This document shows, one piece after another, positions 15,680 through 24,220 of a DNA stretch of 40,177 nt (within the stretch, counting starts at the first letter, position 1; each line of letters starts with the position of its first letter). The notes under the pieces were generated by a model. The model worked only from the letters and a program-made list of their open reading frames with translations. It did no database searches and was not told the origin of the DNA. The translations under genes and the position numbers were made by a program. The DNA comes from Actinomycetota bacterium (GTDB lineage Bacteria; Actinomycetota; Acidimicrobiia; IMCC26256; VFJJ01): contig VFJJ01000197.1 in assembly GCA_009886115.1 (NCBI GenBank), positions 1 through 40,177 of the forward strand, in the 5' to 3' direction.

Positions 15680-15712
15680 CAAAAGGCTGCTCAAAGGTCC
15701 CATTTGTACGTT
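15680..15712 (+). promoter_or_regulatory. Conserved motif upstream of the second multicopper oxidase (candidate promoter)
   Basis: CAAAAGG, then TCAAAGGTCC, then TACGTT, matches the motif at 13988-14020 with identical spacing between AAAAGG and TACG(A/T)T. GCGCTTCGC also occurs a short way upstream in both regions. It lies 89 bp before the start at 15802, in the 164-bp gap after the first oxidase. Confidence 0.5.
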
Positions 15713-15801
15713 CGCCTACGCAACGTTGGTGGGAGTCCCATCCGAGGGCCGGGTTCGCGCCCTGGACCATTCGAGATAGGTGACGAGCGAGGAGCGGTCA
15801 C

Positions 15802-18006
15802 ATGACTGACGAGCTCGAAGGCGACATCTTGGAATCCGAAAGTGAGGGCACGATTCCGCGCCGAGCCCTCCTGAAGCTCGGCGTGGCGGGGGCTGCGGCG
15901 CTCGCGCTCGGGAGTGCCGGGTCCCTGATCGTGCCGGACCTACGCCGTAGGGGCCTGTTGTCCGCCAACGGAGTGTTCGACGCGGCCTCGATCGCGTGGG
16001 CCGATACTCTGTACAAGGAGCTCTTCCCCACGAGCCCCCTGATCGTGTCGCCCTTCCAGGACGAGCTGCCCATTCCCAGGGCACTGGCGCCCACCCCGAT
16101 GTCGGAGTACAGCTCCTGGAAGACACCGCCGGGACCCGGAAACGGCCAGCAATCGGCATACGGCAACGACAGGCATCAGATCTGGCCGAGCACCGTTGGT
16201 TATCCCGACCCGATCGTGTACCAGATCAAGGTGCAGGTGAACACGCATGCGTTCACCACGTCTCAGGTACTCCCGATCGACTCGAAGGGGCTCCCGTCGA
16301 TCTCGTTCGACGCGACCGGCAAGAGATATCCCGCGGGGACGCGACGGGCGCTGCCACCCAGCACGATCTATGGATTCAATGGGACCTTCCCCGGCCCCAT
16401 GATCAACGCCGAGTACGGCAAGCCCGTGCTGCTCCGGTTCCAGAACGAGTTGGATGAGAACCCCCTCGACCTCGACCGCCAGGACTTCGGCTCGCCCGAC
16501 TGGTCATTCCTGACCCACCTCCACAACGGGCACACGGCTCCCGAGAGCGACGGCAACCCGCACTACGCCATGAACTACGGCCCACGGGATCGCGGGTACG
16601 CCCCCCAGATGTGGGTCGACAACCTCTATCTCAACTGGCCCGCGGGTGGCGATTCCCGCGAGAAGCAGAGCTTCTTCTGGATGCACGACCACACCATGGA
16701 CCACACTGGCGCCAACGTCTACAAGGGCATGGTTGGCCTGTACCCGATCTATGATCCCGCGCAGAACCTGGACGCGGGCGACGAGACAATGGGCTACCGG
16801 TTACCCGGCGTCCGAACGAACAACCCGGACGGGTCGTTCGACGTCGAGTACGACATCCCGCTGGCGATCTACGACTGCCGCCTCGACGACGGGGTCACCA
16901 AGCACCTGGACATCCACGACGGGATGGGCGAGTACCCCGAGGCGAAGAACCCGCGCACCCATCCGGAGTGGTGGGGCAAGACGTTCTACAAGCACTTCCC
17001 CAACCACGGCTTCGTGGGTGACATCTTCACGGTCAACGGGACGGCTTACCCGGTGCTGGAGGTCAAGCGGCGCAAGTACCGCTTCCGGTTCCTCGACGCG
17101 TCCGTCGCCCGTATTTACGAGTTCAAGCTGATGAGCTCGACACAGGGGCCGAAGACGGCCACGTCGCTCGGCTACACGGGAACCGAGCTCCAGGGTCAGT
17201 ACCGCATCCCCGACGCGCAGCAGTGCATGCAGTTCACCCAGATTGCCACTGACGGTGGCCTCATCCCGTTCCCGATAACACGCGACTCGTTCGAGCTCTG
17301 GCCCGCCAAACGCCGCGAGTTCATCGTCGATTTCACGAAATATCAGGATGGCACGCCGACCACGAAGGGCGACGTGATCTACCTGACCAACGTGATGAAG
17401 ATGCCCGACGGACGCATGTGGACGAACTCGTCGAGATCCCTTCCGGACCCGAACTACAAGATACCGGTCCTGAAGATCGTGATCGGCGACGACGCCCCAG
17501 ATGACAGCCAGATCCCCACCGCGCTTCGCCCCCTGCCGGATGTACCAGCGAACTGGCAATCGATGCTCGACAATCGCACGATCTTCGAGGTGAAGCGCGG
17601 CAGCCTGGGTGGTGAGATCGAGTGGCTGATCAACGGCAAGCCATTCGATCCGGCACAAGTGGCGACGAGCCTGAGGAATCCCGCAGGCAGGTCGCCGCTC
17701 GCACAGCAGCGGATGGGGAGCTACAACCTCTGGGAGCTGCGCAACGGTGGTGGCGGGTGGGTGCATCCATTCCACCTGCACATGGAGGAGCATCGCACGC
17801 TCATGCGCAACGGGAAGGTCGTGAAACCGGGTGACGCGGCGCACCCCGACGACATCTCCAAGGAGGATCTCGTGGCGTTGGATCCCGGTGAGTCGGTGAT
17901 CATCGGCCGATACTTCCGAGACTTCATCGGTCCCTATGTTGGCCATTGCCACAACCTCGCGCACGAGGACCACGCCATGATGTTCGGCTGGGAGATCGTG
18001 CCGTAG
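15802..18006 (+). CDS. Multicopper oxidase, Tat-exported, long form
   Basis: This 734-residue protein is longer than and clearly different from the two neighbouring oxidases. A Tat motif IPRRALLKLG (18-27) precedes a hydrophobic stretch. Copper motifs are HLH (239-241), HDH (295-297), HPFHLH (655-660) and HCHNLAHEDHAMM (715-727), a complete set. Extra length comes from an N-terminal segment of about 150 residues and an insertion around residues 430-470, in the manner of phenoxazinone-synthase or bilirubin-oxidase-like enzymes; the substrate is not predictable. GAGGAG lies upstream of the ATG. The following membrane protein starts within 40 bp, so they are probably co-transcribed. Confidence 0.94.
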   Translation: MTDELEGDILESESEGTIPRRALLKLGVAGAAALALGSAGSLIVPDLRRRGLLSANGVFDAASIAWADTLYKELFPTSPLIVSPFQDELPIPRALAPTPMSEYSSWKTPPGPGNGQQSAYGNDRHQIWPSTVGYPDPIVYQIKVQVNTHAFTTSQVLPIDSKGLPSISFDATGKRYPAGTRRALPPSTIYGFNGTFPGPMINAEYGKPVLLRFQNELDENPLDLDRQDFGSPDWSFLTHLHNGHTAPESDGNPHYAMNYGPRDRGYAPQMWVDNLYLNWPAGGDSREKQSFFWMHDHTMDHTGANVYKGMVGLYPIYDPAQNLDAGDETMGYRLPGVRTNNPDGSFDVEYDIPLAIYDCRLDDGVTKHLDIHDGMGEYPEAKNPRTHPEWWGKTFYKHFPNHGFVGDIFTVNGTAYPVLEVKRRKYRFRFLDASVARIYEFKLMSSTQGPKTATSLGYTGTELQGQYRIPDAQQCMQFTQIATDGGLIPFPITRDSFELWPAKRREFIVDFTKYQDGTPTTKGDVIYLTNVMKMPDGRMWTNSSRSLPDPNYKIPVLKIVIGDDAPDDSQIPTALRPLPDVPANWQSMLDNRTIFEVKRGSLGGEIEWLINGKPFDPAQVATSLRNPAGRSPLAQQRMGSYNLWELRNGGGGWVHPFHLHMEEHRTLMRNGKVVKPGDAAHPDDISKEDLVALDPGESVIIGRYFRDFIGPYVGHCHNLAHEDHAMMFGWEIVP

Positions 18007-18042
18007 ATGTTGGTTCATTTCCAGACGAGGAGTTCCAAGATA

Positions 18043-18723
18043 ATGAACCGGAGCTCACCACGGCTCTCATGGGCGACGATCGCAATCCTGGCTTTCGTGA
18101 TCTCCTTTGGCGACGGCTTCATCGCCACGTCCCTACACGGTGCGATCGGTGCTATCGAGCGCACCGGTTCGCCGTTTGCGTACTGGCTTCGTAGCTCGAC
18201 GTTGATGCTCCCGCTGTACGTCCTAGCGGTGACGGTTGCCCTCGTGGCCGCACGTCGCTGGGTCGGGCAGAGCCGGCGAACGCCGGTCAAGCTGGCCGTC
18301 GCCGCGCTACTCGTCATCGGGATCACGAGCGCCGTCGGGGTCGCCGAGGTGGCAGCCAGCTCGACGTACGACTACCACCTCCAGTCACGTGAGCTGGAAC
18401 GCGTGCATTCGGTGCATTCGGTGCATTCACATCCGAGCAGCACCCACCCCGCAACGCTCGATCTGGCGTCGGGTTCAACATGTTCTGCGCTCTGTGAGGC
18501 GAAGCGCTCCACGCTCGCCGTGCATGTGCGGGCCGTGAAGTACGCCGCCGTCGTGCTGTTGATCACGAACCTCGTGCTGGTCGCATTCGTGCTGGTGTTC
18601 CGCGGCGATCGCTTGTGGCTGCGGCACGACCGGATACGGGGTGCGCATCGGGGACGACACCGCCACCGTGCCGCTGGCGGTGTCGGGCATCTCGCCGGAA
18701 CCCGAACCTCGATCGCCTCATGA
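18043..18723 (+). CDS. Four-span membrane protein with His-rich loop
   Basis: This 226-residue protein (from ATG 18043, with GAGGAG ten bases upstream; ATG 18007 directly after the oxidase stop is an alternative) has about four membrane spans: AILAFVISFGDGFIA, TLMLPLYVLAVTVALVA, LAVAALLVIGITSAVG and AAVVLLITNLVLVAFV. Between spans three and four is a roughly 60-residue loop with VHSVHSVHSHP and two Cys, encoded partly by a 9-bp triplicated repeat. Such a loop could bind copper or another metal. The last 40 residues are unusually Arg/His-rich and may reflect a frame disturbance. The TGA overlaps the ATG of the third oxidase (ATGA), indicating translational coupling. The family was not recognised. 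Confidence 0.65.
   Translation: MNRSSPRLSWATIAILAFVISFGDGFIATSLHGAIGAIERTGSPFAYWLRSSTLMLPLYVLAVTVALVAARRWVGQSRRTPVKLAVAALLVIGITSAVGVAEVAASSTYDYHLQSRELERVHSVHSVHSHPSSTHPATLDLASGSTCSALCEAKRSTLAVHVRAVKYAAVVLLITNLVLVAFVLVFRGDRLWLRHDRIRGAHRGRHRHRAAGGVGHLAGTRTSIAS
18403..18429 (+). repeat. 9-bp triplication encoding Val-His-Ser x3
   Basis: GTGCATTCG, GTGCATTCG, GTGCATTCA follow directly on one another within the membrane-protein gene and encode VHSVHSVHS in the loop. Confidence 0.9.
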
Positions 18724-20288
18724 CACTGACTCGGCGCGAGATGCTCAAGTTGGGGCTGGCGGGGTCGGCGGCGATCGCGTTGCCCGTCCGGCGGATGGTT
18801 CGCGCCGACGACGGGCCCGGTCGGATTTCCGAGAGCCGCCTCCCTGAGCCTTTCACGGTGCCCTTCGCGGCGCTGCAGGTACTGGCACCGTCTCGTGTCG
18901 ACGCGACGACCGACTACTACTCGATCACCCAGCGCCCGGCAACGGCCCAGATCATCCCCGGGTTCGACACGCCGGTGTGGGGGTACAACGGCCTCGTACC
19001 CGGGCCCACGATCGAGGCTCAGCAGGGTCGACGGGTCGTTGTGCGCATGGCCAACGCCTTACCGGCGACGCATCCCACTCTGGGCTACCTCCCGTCGACG
19101 TCGACCCATCTTCACGGCGCGCCGTCCCGTCCCCAGTACGACGGGTACGCCAACGACCTGACGCTCCCCGGGCAGTGGAAGGACTACGTCTACAACGACG
19201 TGCCCAACGGCCGCACGATCTGGTACCACGATCACGCCGTCCACCACACGGCCCCGAACGTGTACATGGGCCTGGCCGGCATGTACCTCGTGCGAGACCC
19301 GCTCGAGCAGGGGCTGGCGATCCCCCAGGGCCGCTATGACGTGCCCCTGATGATCCAGGACGCGCTCTTCGCCAGCGACGGCAGCCTCCTCTTCGACGAC
19401 GATGACGAGTCGGGCCTGATGGGCGACGTCATCCTCGTCAACGGTCGGCCGTGGCCGGTGATGCGGGTGGAGCGGCGCAAGTACCGGTTCCGGATCCTGA
19501 TCGCCAGCTTGTCGCGCTCGTACCGGCTGGCCCTCGACACGGGTGATCCGCTCACCGTGATCGCCACCGACGGCGGCTTGATGGCGGCCCCTCAGCCCGT
19601 CACCAGACTCCCCGCCAGCACGGCGGAGCGTTACGAGGTGATCATCGACTTCGCCAAGTATCCGATCGGGCGACGAGTCGTGCTGCGCAACCTGAGCAAC
19701 AAGAACAACGTCGACTATCCCGATACCGACAAGGTCATGGCCTTCGACGTCGTCGATGAGCCCTCGAGCACGGAGGGTAACTCGATCCCCTCGGTGCTCG
19801 ACCCGAACAACCCCGTGATGGCCCTCGATCCGGCCCTGGCGGTGGCCCGGCGATCGATGAAGCTCGATCGCGGTGGCGGCCAGTGGACGATCAGTGATGT
19901 GATCTGGGACGACATCGTGGCCAGCAGGTTCAGGAAGGTGTTCGCCAACCCCCAGCTGAACGACGTCGAGATCTGGACGCTCCAGAATTCGAGCGGCGGT
20001 TGGTTCCACCCGTTGCACCTCCACCTCGTCGACTTCAAGATCCTCGACCGCAACGGCAAGCCTCCGCGGGCTCACGAACGGGGCCCGAAGGACACCGTGT
20101 ATCTCGGCGAGAACGAGACGATCCGCGTAATCGCCCGTTTCGGCCCCCACCGCGGTCGATACCTGGTGCACTGCCACAACGTCGTGCACGAAGACCACGA
20201 CATGATGACCCAATACGAGGTCGGAACCGGCGGAGACGACCCCATCACGAGCGCGCCCGCAGTGTGGGGCACCCCTCCCGCTCCCTGA
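18720..20288 (+). CDS. Multicopper oxidase, Tat-exported (copy 2 of the short form)
   Basis: This 522-residue protein is a close paralogue of the oxidase at 14057; most motifs are identical, including the Tat signal TRREMLKLGLAGSAA. Copper motifs are HLH (130-132), HDH (170-172), HPLHLH (430-435) and HCHNVVHEDHDMM (484-496). Differences cluster in the loop before residue 230, where copy 1 has DDHDHSG and this copy has DDDDESG, which could alter metal or substrate access. The start overlaps the stop of the preceding membrane-protein gene by four bases, and there is no Shine-Dalgarno, so translation is probably coupled. No copy of the upstream motif found before the first two oxidases was seen. 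Confidence 0.93.
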   Translation: MTLTRREMLKLGLAGSAAIALPVRRMVRADDGPGRISESRLPEPFTVPFAALQVLAPSRVDATTDYYSITQRPATAQIIPGFDTPVWGYNGLVPGPTIEAQQGRRVVVRMANALPATHPTLGYLPSTSTHLHGAPSRPQYDGYANDLTLPGQWKDYVYNDVPNGRTIWYHDHAVHHTAPNVYMGLAGMYLVRDPLEQGLAIPQGRYDVPLMIQDALFASDGSLLFDDDDESGLMGDVILVNGRPWPVMRVERRKYRFRILIASLSRSYRLALDTGDPLTVIATDGGLMAAPQPVTRLPASTAERYEVIIDFAKYPIGRRVVLRNLSNKNNVDYPDTDKVMAFDVVDEPSSTEGNSIPSVLDPNNPVMALDPALAVARRSMKLDRGGGQWTISDVIWDDIVASRFRKVFANPQLNDVEIWTLQNSSGGWFHPLHLHLVDFKILDRNGKPPRAHERGPKDTVYLGENETIRVIARFGPHRGRYLVHCHNVVHEDHDMMTQYEVGTGGDDPITSAPAVWGTPPAP

Positions 20289-20303
20289 TCAAAGGGCTGT
20301 TCG

Positions 20304-20843
20304 ATGAGCATCGAGACCGAGATCCAGCCGGTGGGCTCTCCCGCCGTTGGCGCACCCCCGGCCGTCGCCGCGAAGTGCTCCGCATCGAGACGGGCCGTGG
20401 CGCTCGGAGCCTTCACGTCGGCCTATGCCGGGCTCGTCCACCTCGTCGTGGCCCCCGAGCACCTGGGCCACTGGTGGGTGTTCGGGGTGTTCATGATCGC
20501 CGTCGGCGTGGGCCAGATCGGATTGGCCGGCTGGGTGCTCCGCCGACCGGGGACATCGTCGGCGATGGTCGGGATCCTGGGCTCGCTGGCGATCGTCGCC
20601 GTCTACTTCGTCGCCCACACCCGGGGCATCGACATCGGTCCGGCCGGAGACGACGGTCACGGTGGGGGTCACGACGCCGAGACGGCCGGACCGGCCGCGA
20701 TCGCGGCGACGGTTGGCGAGCTCGTCACCATCGGCGCCTTCATCACCCTGTTGCCGCTCATGTTGCGCCGGCGCGTCGTGAATCTCCTGGGGGCGCTCGG
20801 GCTCGGGGCCTGGGCGCTCTGGCTGCTCGGCGGCCTGGGTTGA
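20304..20843 (+). CDS. Multi-span membrane protein
   Basis: This 179-residue protein has about four to five membrane spans. The first carries AGLVHLVVAPEHLGHWW, an HxxxxPEHxxxW pattern seen in small actinobacterial membrane proteins, and there is a His/Gly loop GDDGHGGGHDAE between later spans. Conserved membrane-embedded His residues could bind a metal or haem, but no family with known function was recognised. It starts 15 bp after the third oxidase and its stop overlaps the TTG proposed for the signal peptidase gene, so it appears to be part of the oxidase operon. Confidence 0.75.
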   Translation: MSIETEIQPVGSPAVGAPPAVAAKCSASRRAVALGAFTSAYAGLVHLVVAPEHLGHWWVFGVFMIAVGVGQIGLAGWVLRRPGTSSAMVGILGSLAIVAVYFVAHTRGIDIGPAGDDGHGGGHDAETAGPAAIAATVGELVTIGAFITLLPLMLRRRVVNLLGALGLGAWALWLLGGLG

Positions 20844-21493
20844 CAGCCGAAGCCCCGACGGAAGCTCTCGCCGTCGCCGACTCCCTCAAGGACGCCGACG
20901 CGCTCTCGGACATCGACGGCTGCGCGGACATCGACGCTGAAGGCCGTGTCGGCGCCGGCGCGGTGCGCCCGGGCCCGGCGGGCGATCTTCATCTTCGGAC
21001 CCGTCGGTGGCCGCTTCGCCTGCGCACGGTTCTCGGACTTGTCCTCGCAGCCGGCGCGCTGGTGTGCTGGATGTTCGTCGCCGAGCCCGTGCGGGTGCAG
21101 TCTTCGAGCATGGCGCCGACGCTCGATGACGGCGATCGGATCATCGTGAACAAGCTGGCCTACAGGGTCCACGATCCCCGCTCGGGTGACGTGATCGTCT
21201 TGGAAGCGCCCGACGATGCTGGGCTGGTCGTCAAGCGCGTCGTGGCCGTCGGGGGCGACGAGGTGGGTATCGAGGACGGGGTGCTCGTCGTCAACGGGGT
21301 GGCGAGGAGTGAGGCCTACGTCGACCAGGAGACCATCGACGGTGTTTACTTCGGCCCGGTCGAGGTTCCCGTGGGCACGGTGTTCGTGATGGGCGACAAC
21401 CGGGCCGAGTCGGTCGACTCTCGAGAGTACGGCGCCGTGTCGATCGACGATGTCGTCGGGCGGGTCTCGTGGCGGGTGTGGCCGCTCGGGTGA
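20840..21493 (+). CDS. lepB: Signal peptidase I
   Basis: This is a membrane-bound Ser/Lys signal peptidase that removes N-terminal signal peptides of exported proteins. After a hydrophobic span (VLGLVLAAGALVCWMFV) come the catalytic Ser in QSSSMAPTLDDGDRIIVNK (Ser90), the general-base Lys in LVVKRVVAVGGDE (Lys132), and the box-E motif VFVMGDNRAESVDSREYG. No ATG precedes the span in frame. The proposed TTG at 20840 overlaps the previous TGA (TTGA) and gives 217 residues with an acidic N-terminus; a GTG at 20963 would give 176 residues. Its position after the Tat-dependent oxidases could reflect shared export needs, but this is inference. Confidence 0.85.
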   Translation: MTAEAPTEALAVADSLKDADALSDIDGCADIDAEGRVGAGAVRPGPAGDLHLRTRRWPLRLRTVLGLVLAAGALVCWMFVAEPVRVQSSSMAPTLDDGDRIIVNKLAYRVHDPRSGDVIVLEAPDDAGLVVKRVVAVGGDEVGIEDGVLVVNGVARSEAYVDQETIDGVYFGPVEVPVGTVFVMGDNRAESVDSREYGAVSIDDVVGRVSWRVWPLG

Positions 21494-21548
21494 CGGGCCG
21501 GGCTCAGGCGAGCGCCTTGGAGCGGTCGTCGGCGTGGCAGCATGCTCC

Positions 21549-22493
21549 ATGATCGAGCGCGCCGTTGCTGTCGACCGTCCGGACTTCACCGTCCACCACT
21601 CGCCGCTCCCGGGGCGCGACGTGACCGCTGCCTACTGGCGTGAGGGAGTGGGCGGCCGTCCACTCGTGCTGTTGCACGGATTCCCCGAGACCAAGCGGAT
21701 CTGGGCCCGATGCGTGCAGCCCCTCGCCGATGCCGGCTTCGAGGTGATCGTTCCCGACCTCCGCGGCTACGGCGACAGCAGCCTGGCGCCCGACGGCCAC
21801 TACGACATCGTCGCGTACAGCCTCGACGCCCATGCCCTGGTCCACGACGTGCTCGGCCACGAGACGTGCAGCGTGGTCGGCGGAGACGTCGGTGGGGCGG
21901 TACTCCCCGACCTCTCAGCCCGGTTCGCGGGCTTCGTAGAGCGCCAGGTGATCTTCAACACCATGGCCCCGCATCTCCCCGAGCTCTACGAGGCCGCAGG
22001 CATCGCGCCCGATCCGCCGGTCACCGAGCGGCCCCAGTCCGACTACTTCGTCCGCCAGGGCACCGATGCCGACGGCCTCATCGCCGAGCTGGCCACGCCC
22101 CAGCTGCGCCGGTCGTACATCCGCGACTTCTACACACACCGCCTGTGGGGAGCGCCCGGAGCCTTCACCCGCGACGACGTGGAGTGGATGGCCGAGCCGT
22201 TCGAGGACGCCGCCCGGCTCCGGGCCGCGATCGCGGTCTACGAGTCGGCCTTCGGCAATCGCCAGTTGGAGGCCCCCCCGGCCAACCGTGGCCCGAACGC
22301 GACGCCCACGCTCATCCTGTACGGCCCCGAGGACCACGTCGTCGCGCCATCGTTCTACCGTCGCTGCGAGGTCGCCTTCCCCGTGCACGTCGGACCCTTC
22401 CTCGTGCCCGGGGCCGGGCATTTCCTCCAATGGGAGCGGGCCGACATCCTCGTGAACGCCGTCGTCTCGTTCCTCGGCGCGCCGGCGCAATGA
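21549..22493 (+). CDS. Alpha/beta hydrolase, epoxide-hydrolase-like
   Basis: This 314-residue protein has the epoxide hydrolase / haloalkane dehalogenase type of alpha/beta fold. HGFPE (43-47) forms the oxyanion hole, the elbow VGGDVGGAV places Asp113 as nucleophile instead of Ser, the acid is likely Asp262 in YGPEDHVV, and His291 is in GAGHFLQWE. The Asp nucleophile and HGFP favour epoxide hydrolase or fluoroacetate dehalogenase over an esterase. Cap-domain Tyr residues are available (YFVRQG, YIRDFYTHRLW) but cannot be assigned as the epoxide-activating pair. The start ATG 21549 lies 55 bp after the signal peptidase stop. Confidence 0.85.
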   Translation: MIERAVAVDRPDFTVHHSPLPGRDVTAAYWREGVGGRPLVLLHGFPETKRIWARCVQPLADAGFEVIVPDLRGYGDSSLAPDGHYDIVAYSLDAHALVHDVLGHETCSVVGGDVGGAVLPDLSARFAGFVERQVIFNTMAPHLPELYEAAGIAPDPPVTERPQSDYFVRQGTDADGLIAELATPQLRRSYIRDFYTHRLWGAPGAFTRDDVEWMAEPFEDAARLRAAIAVYESAFGNRQLEAPPANRGPNATPTLILYGPEDHVVAPSFYRRCEVAFPVHVGPFLVPGAGHFLQWERADILVNAVVSFLGAPAQ

Positions 22494-22512
22494 TGAATGC
22501 GACAGGGAACCG

Positions 22513-23799
22513 ATGAGCGCCCGTCTGGTCTACGACCACTTCTACTCGTACGAGGAGCTCGGGAGCTTCCTGCACGACCTGGCCGCCGAGTTCCCCGGGT
22601 TGCTGAGCGTCGAGAGCATCGGGAGGTCGTTCCAGGGACGTGAGCTGTGGCTGGCGACGGTCACCAACTCGGCGACCGCTCCACACTCCGAGAAGCCGGC
22701 ACTGTGGCTGGAGGCCAACATCCATGCCATCGAGCTGACGGGTTCCCATGCCGCGCTCCAACTGATCGAGCGCCTCGTGACCACACATGGCCACGACGAG
22801 CGGGTGACGAGGGTCCTCGACACCCGCTGCTTCTACGTGCTCCCCCGCCTCAATCCCGACGGCGCCGAACACGTGATGCGCCCAGGTGCTGCGTACGTCC
22901 GCTCGTCGGTGCGCCCCTACCCGCGGCTCGACCAGCAGGACGGCTTGGTGGAGGGTGACGTCGACGGTGACGGGCGGGTCCTCACCATGCGGGTTCCCGA
23001 TCCTAACGGGGCCTGGATGGCCCATCCCGACGAGCCCCGGCTCCTCGTGCTACGCGACCCCGAGGACGACGGCGCCGCCGGCCCGTGCTTCCGGCTCCTG
23101 CGCGAAGGCACGATCGAGGGCTACGACGGAACGCTCGTCCCCATCGCCCCCGACCTGTTCGGGCTCGATCTCAACCGCAACTACCCCATGGAGTGGCGCC
23201 CCGAGGGCGATCAGACGGGTGCCGGTCCGTATCCGACGTCGGAACCCGAGATCGCGGCCGAGGTCGCGGCCATCACCGAGCGGCGCAACATCTCGGCGTT
23301 CGTCGCGTACCACACCCACGGTGGGCTCTATCTCCGTCCGTACAGCGCGCACGCCGACGACACCATGCCCACCTCCGATCTCCGGACCTACACCAAGATC
23401 GGACGAAAGGCGACCGAGCTCACCGGATACCCGGTGCTGGCGGTGTTCCATGACTTCCTCTATCACCCCAAGCAGGTGGAGACGGGGGCGTCCGACGACT
23501 GGGCCTACGACCATCTCGGCGTCTTCGCCTGGACGGTCGAGTTCTGGAGCCCCAAACGCCGGGCCGGCATCGCCGACGACAAGCCCATCGACTGGTTTCG
23601 TGAGCACCCGGTCGCCGACGATCTCGCGATCATGCGGTGGAACGACGAAGCCTTGGGAACAGAGGGTTTCGTCGACTGGTACCCGGTCGAGCATCCGCAG
23701 CTCGGACCGGTGGAGCTCGGCGGCTTCCCCTGCTCCAGCCGTGGAGCAACCCGCCGTTCTCGATGCTGGAGGCCGAGATCGCCCCACACGCCGACATGA
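22513..23799 (+). CDS. M14 family zinc carboxypeptidase, N-terminal part (frameshifted)
   Basis: This frame encodes the catalytic domain of an M14 metallocarboxypeptidase, which removes C-terminal residues using one zinc. Ligands His71 and Glu74 lie in NIHAIELTG, the third His is in AYHTHGG (267/269), FGLDLNRNYP holds the substrate-binding Asn-Arg, and the catalytic Glu343 is in TVEFWSP. All key residues are present. The match to the family runs to ELGGF (about residue 405); after that the frame turns to Arg-rich nonsense ending at 23799, while the expected continuation is in another frame (WSNPPFSMLEAEIAPHAD). One missing C in the CCCC at 23727-23730 accounts for it. Either an assembly/sequencing indel or a true disruption outside the catalytic core. 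Confidence 0.85.
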   Translation: MSARLVYDHFYSYEELGSFLHDLAAEFPGLLSVESIGRSFQGRELWLATVTNSATAPHSEKPALWLEANIHAIELTGSHAALQLIERLVTTHGHDERVTRVLDTRCFYVLPRLNPDGAEHVMRPGAAYVRSSVRPYPRLDQQDGLVEGDVDGDGRVLTMRVPDPNGAWMAHPDEPRLLVLRDPEDDGAAGPCFRLLREGTIEGYDGTLVPIAPDLFGLDLNRNYPMEWRPEGDQTGAGPYPTSEPEIAAEVAAITERRNISAFVAYHTHGGLYLRPYSAHADDTMPTSDLRTYTKIGRKATELTGYPVLAVFHDFLYHPKQVETGASDDWAYDHLGVFAWTVEFWSPKRRAGIADDKPIDWFREHPVADDLAIMRWNDEALGTEGFVDWYPVEHPQLGPVELGGFPCSSRGATRRSRCWRPRSPHTPT

Positions 23800-24209
23800 T
23801 GATCCACCACCTGTTGATCTCGCCCCTGCTGCGGCAGCGTTCGGTGGAGGTCTCGGCGGTCGGCCCCGGGGTGTGGAAGGTGCGGGTGGTCGTCGAGAAC
23901 GCCGGTTGGCTGCCCACCAAGGTCACAGAGAAGGCCGTGGAACGCAAGGCGGTACGACCGATCGAGGCCGAGATCGTCGTGCCCGACGGTGCGGTGCTGG
24001 TGGGCGGCGATCGGAGGATCGAGCTGGGCCAGCTCTCGGGCCGGTCGTCGAAGACCACGCCCATGGACGCCTTCTCGGGGACCCTCGATCCCACGTCGGA
24101 TCGGGCCAAGGTCGAGTGGGTCGTGCGGGCTGCCGAGGGCACCACGGTCTCGGTCACGGTGCGCCACGACCGCGGCGGCGTCGTGCGAGCCGACATCGTC
24201 CTGGCCTGA
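23763..24209 (+). CDS. M14 carboxypeptidase, C-terminal part in shifted frame
   Basis: This frame continues the carboxypeptidase at 22513. From about 23730 it reads LLQPWSNPPFSMLEAEIAPHAD and then a beta-rich C-terminal domain (VWKVRVVVENAGWLPTKV, VEWVVRAAEGTTVSVTVRHD). It has no start signal of its own at ATG 23763, so the two frames were most likely one gene of about 565 residues. The domain resembles beta-sandwich modules that follow catalytic domains of some M14 peptidases and probably helps binding or stability. If the indel is an artefact, 22513-24209 is one intact gene. Confidence 0.7.
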   Translation: MLEAEIAPHADMMIHHLLISPLLRQRSVEVSAVGPGVWKVRVVVENAGWLPTKVTEKAVERKAVRPIEAEIVVPDGAVLVGGDRRIELGQLSGRSSKTTPMDAFSGTLDPTSDRAKVEWVVRAAEGTTVSVTVRHDRGGVVRADIVLA

Positions 24210-24220
24210 CCGCGGCGGTC

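Noticed and set aside
18641-18847. Alternative plus-strand frame MRIGDDTATVPLAVSGI
   Set aside because: Runs into the third oxidase in another frame; kept only as a hint of a frameshift in the membrane-protein gene.
20000-20839. Long in-frame extension upstream of signal peptidase
   Set aside because: It overlaps the third oxidase and the membrane protein in other frames and is Arg-rich nonsense.
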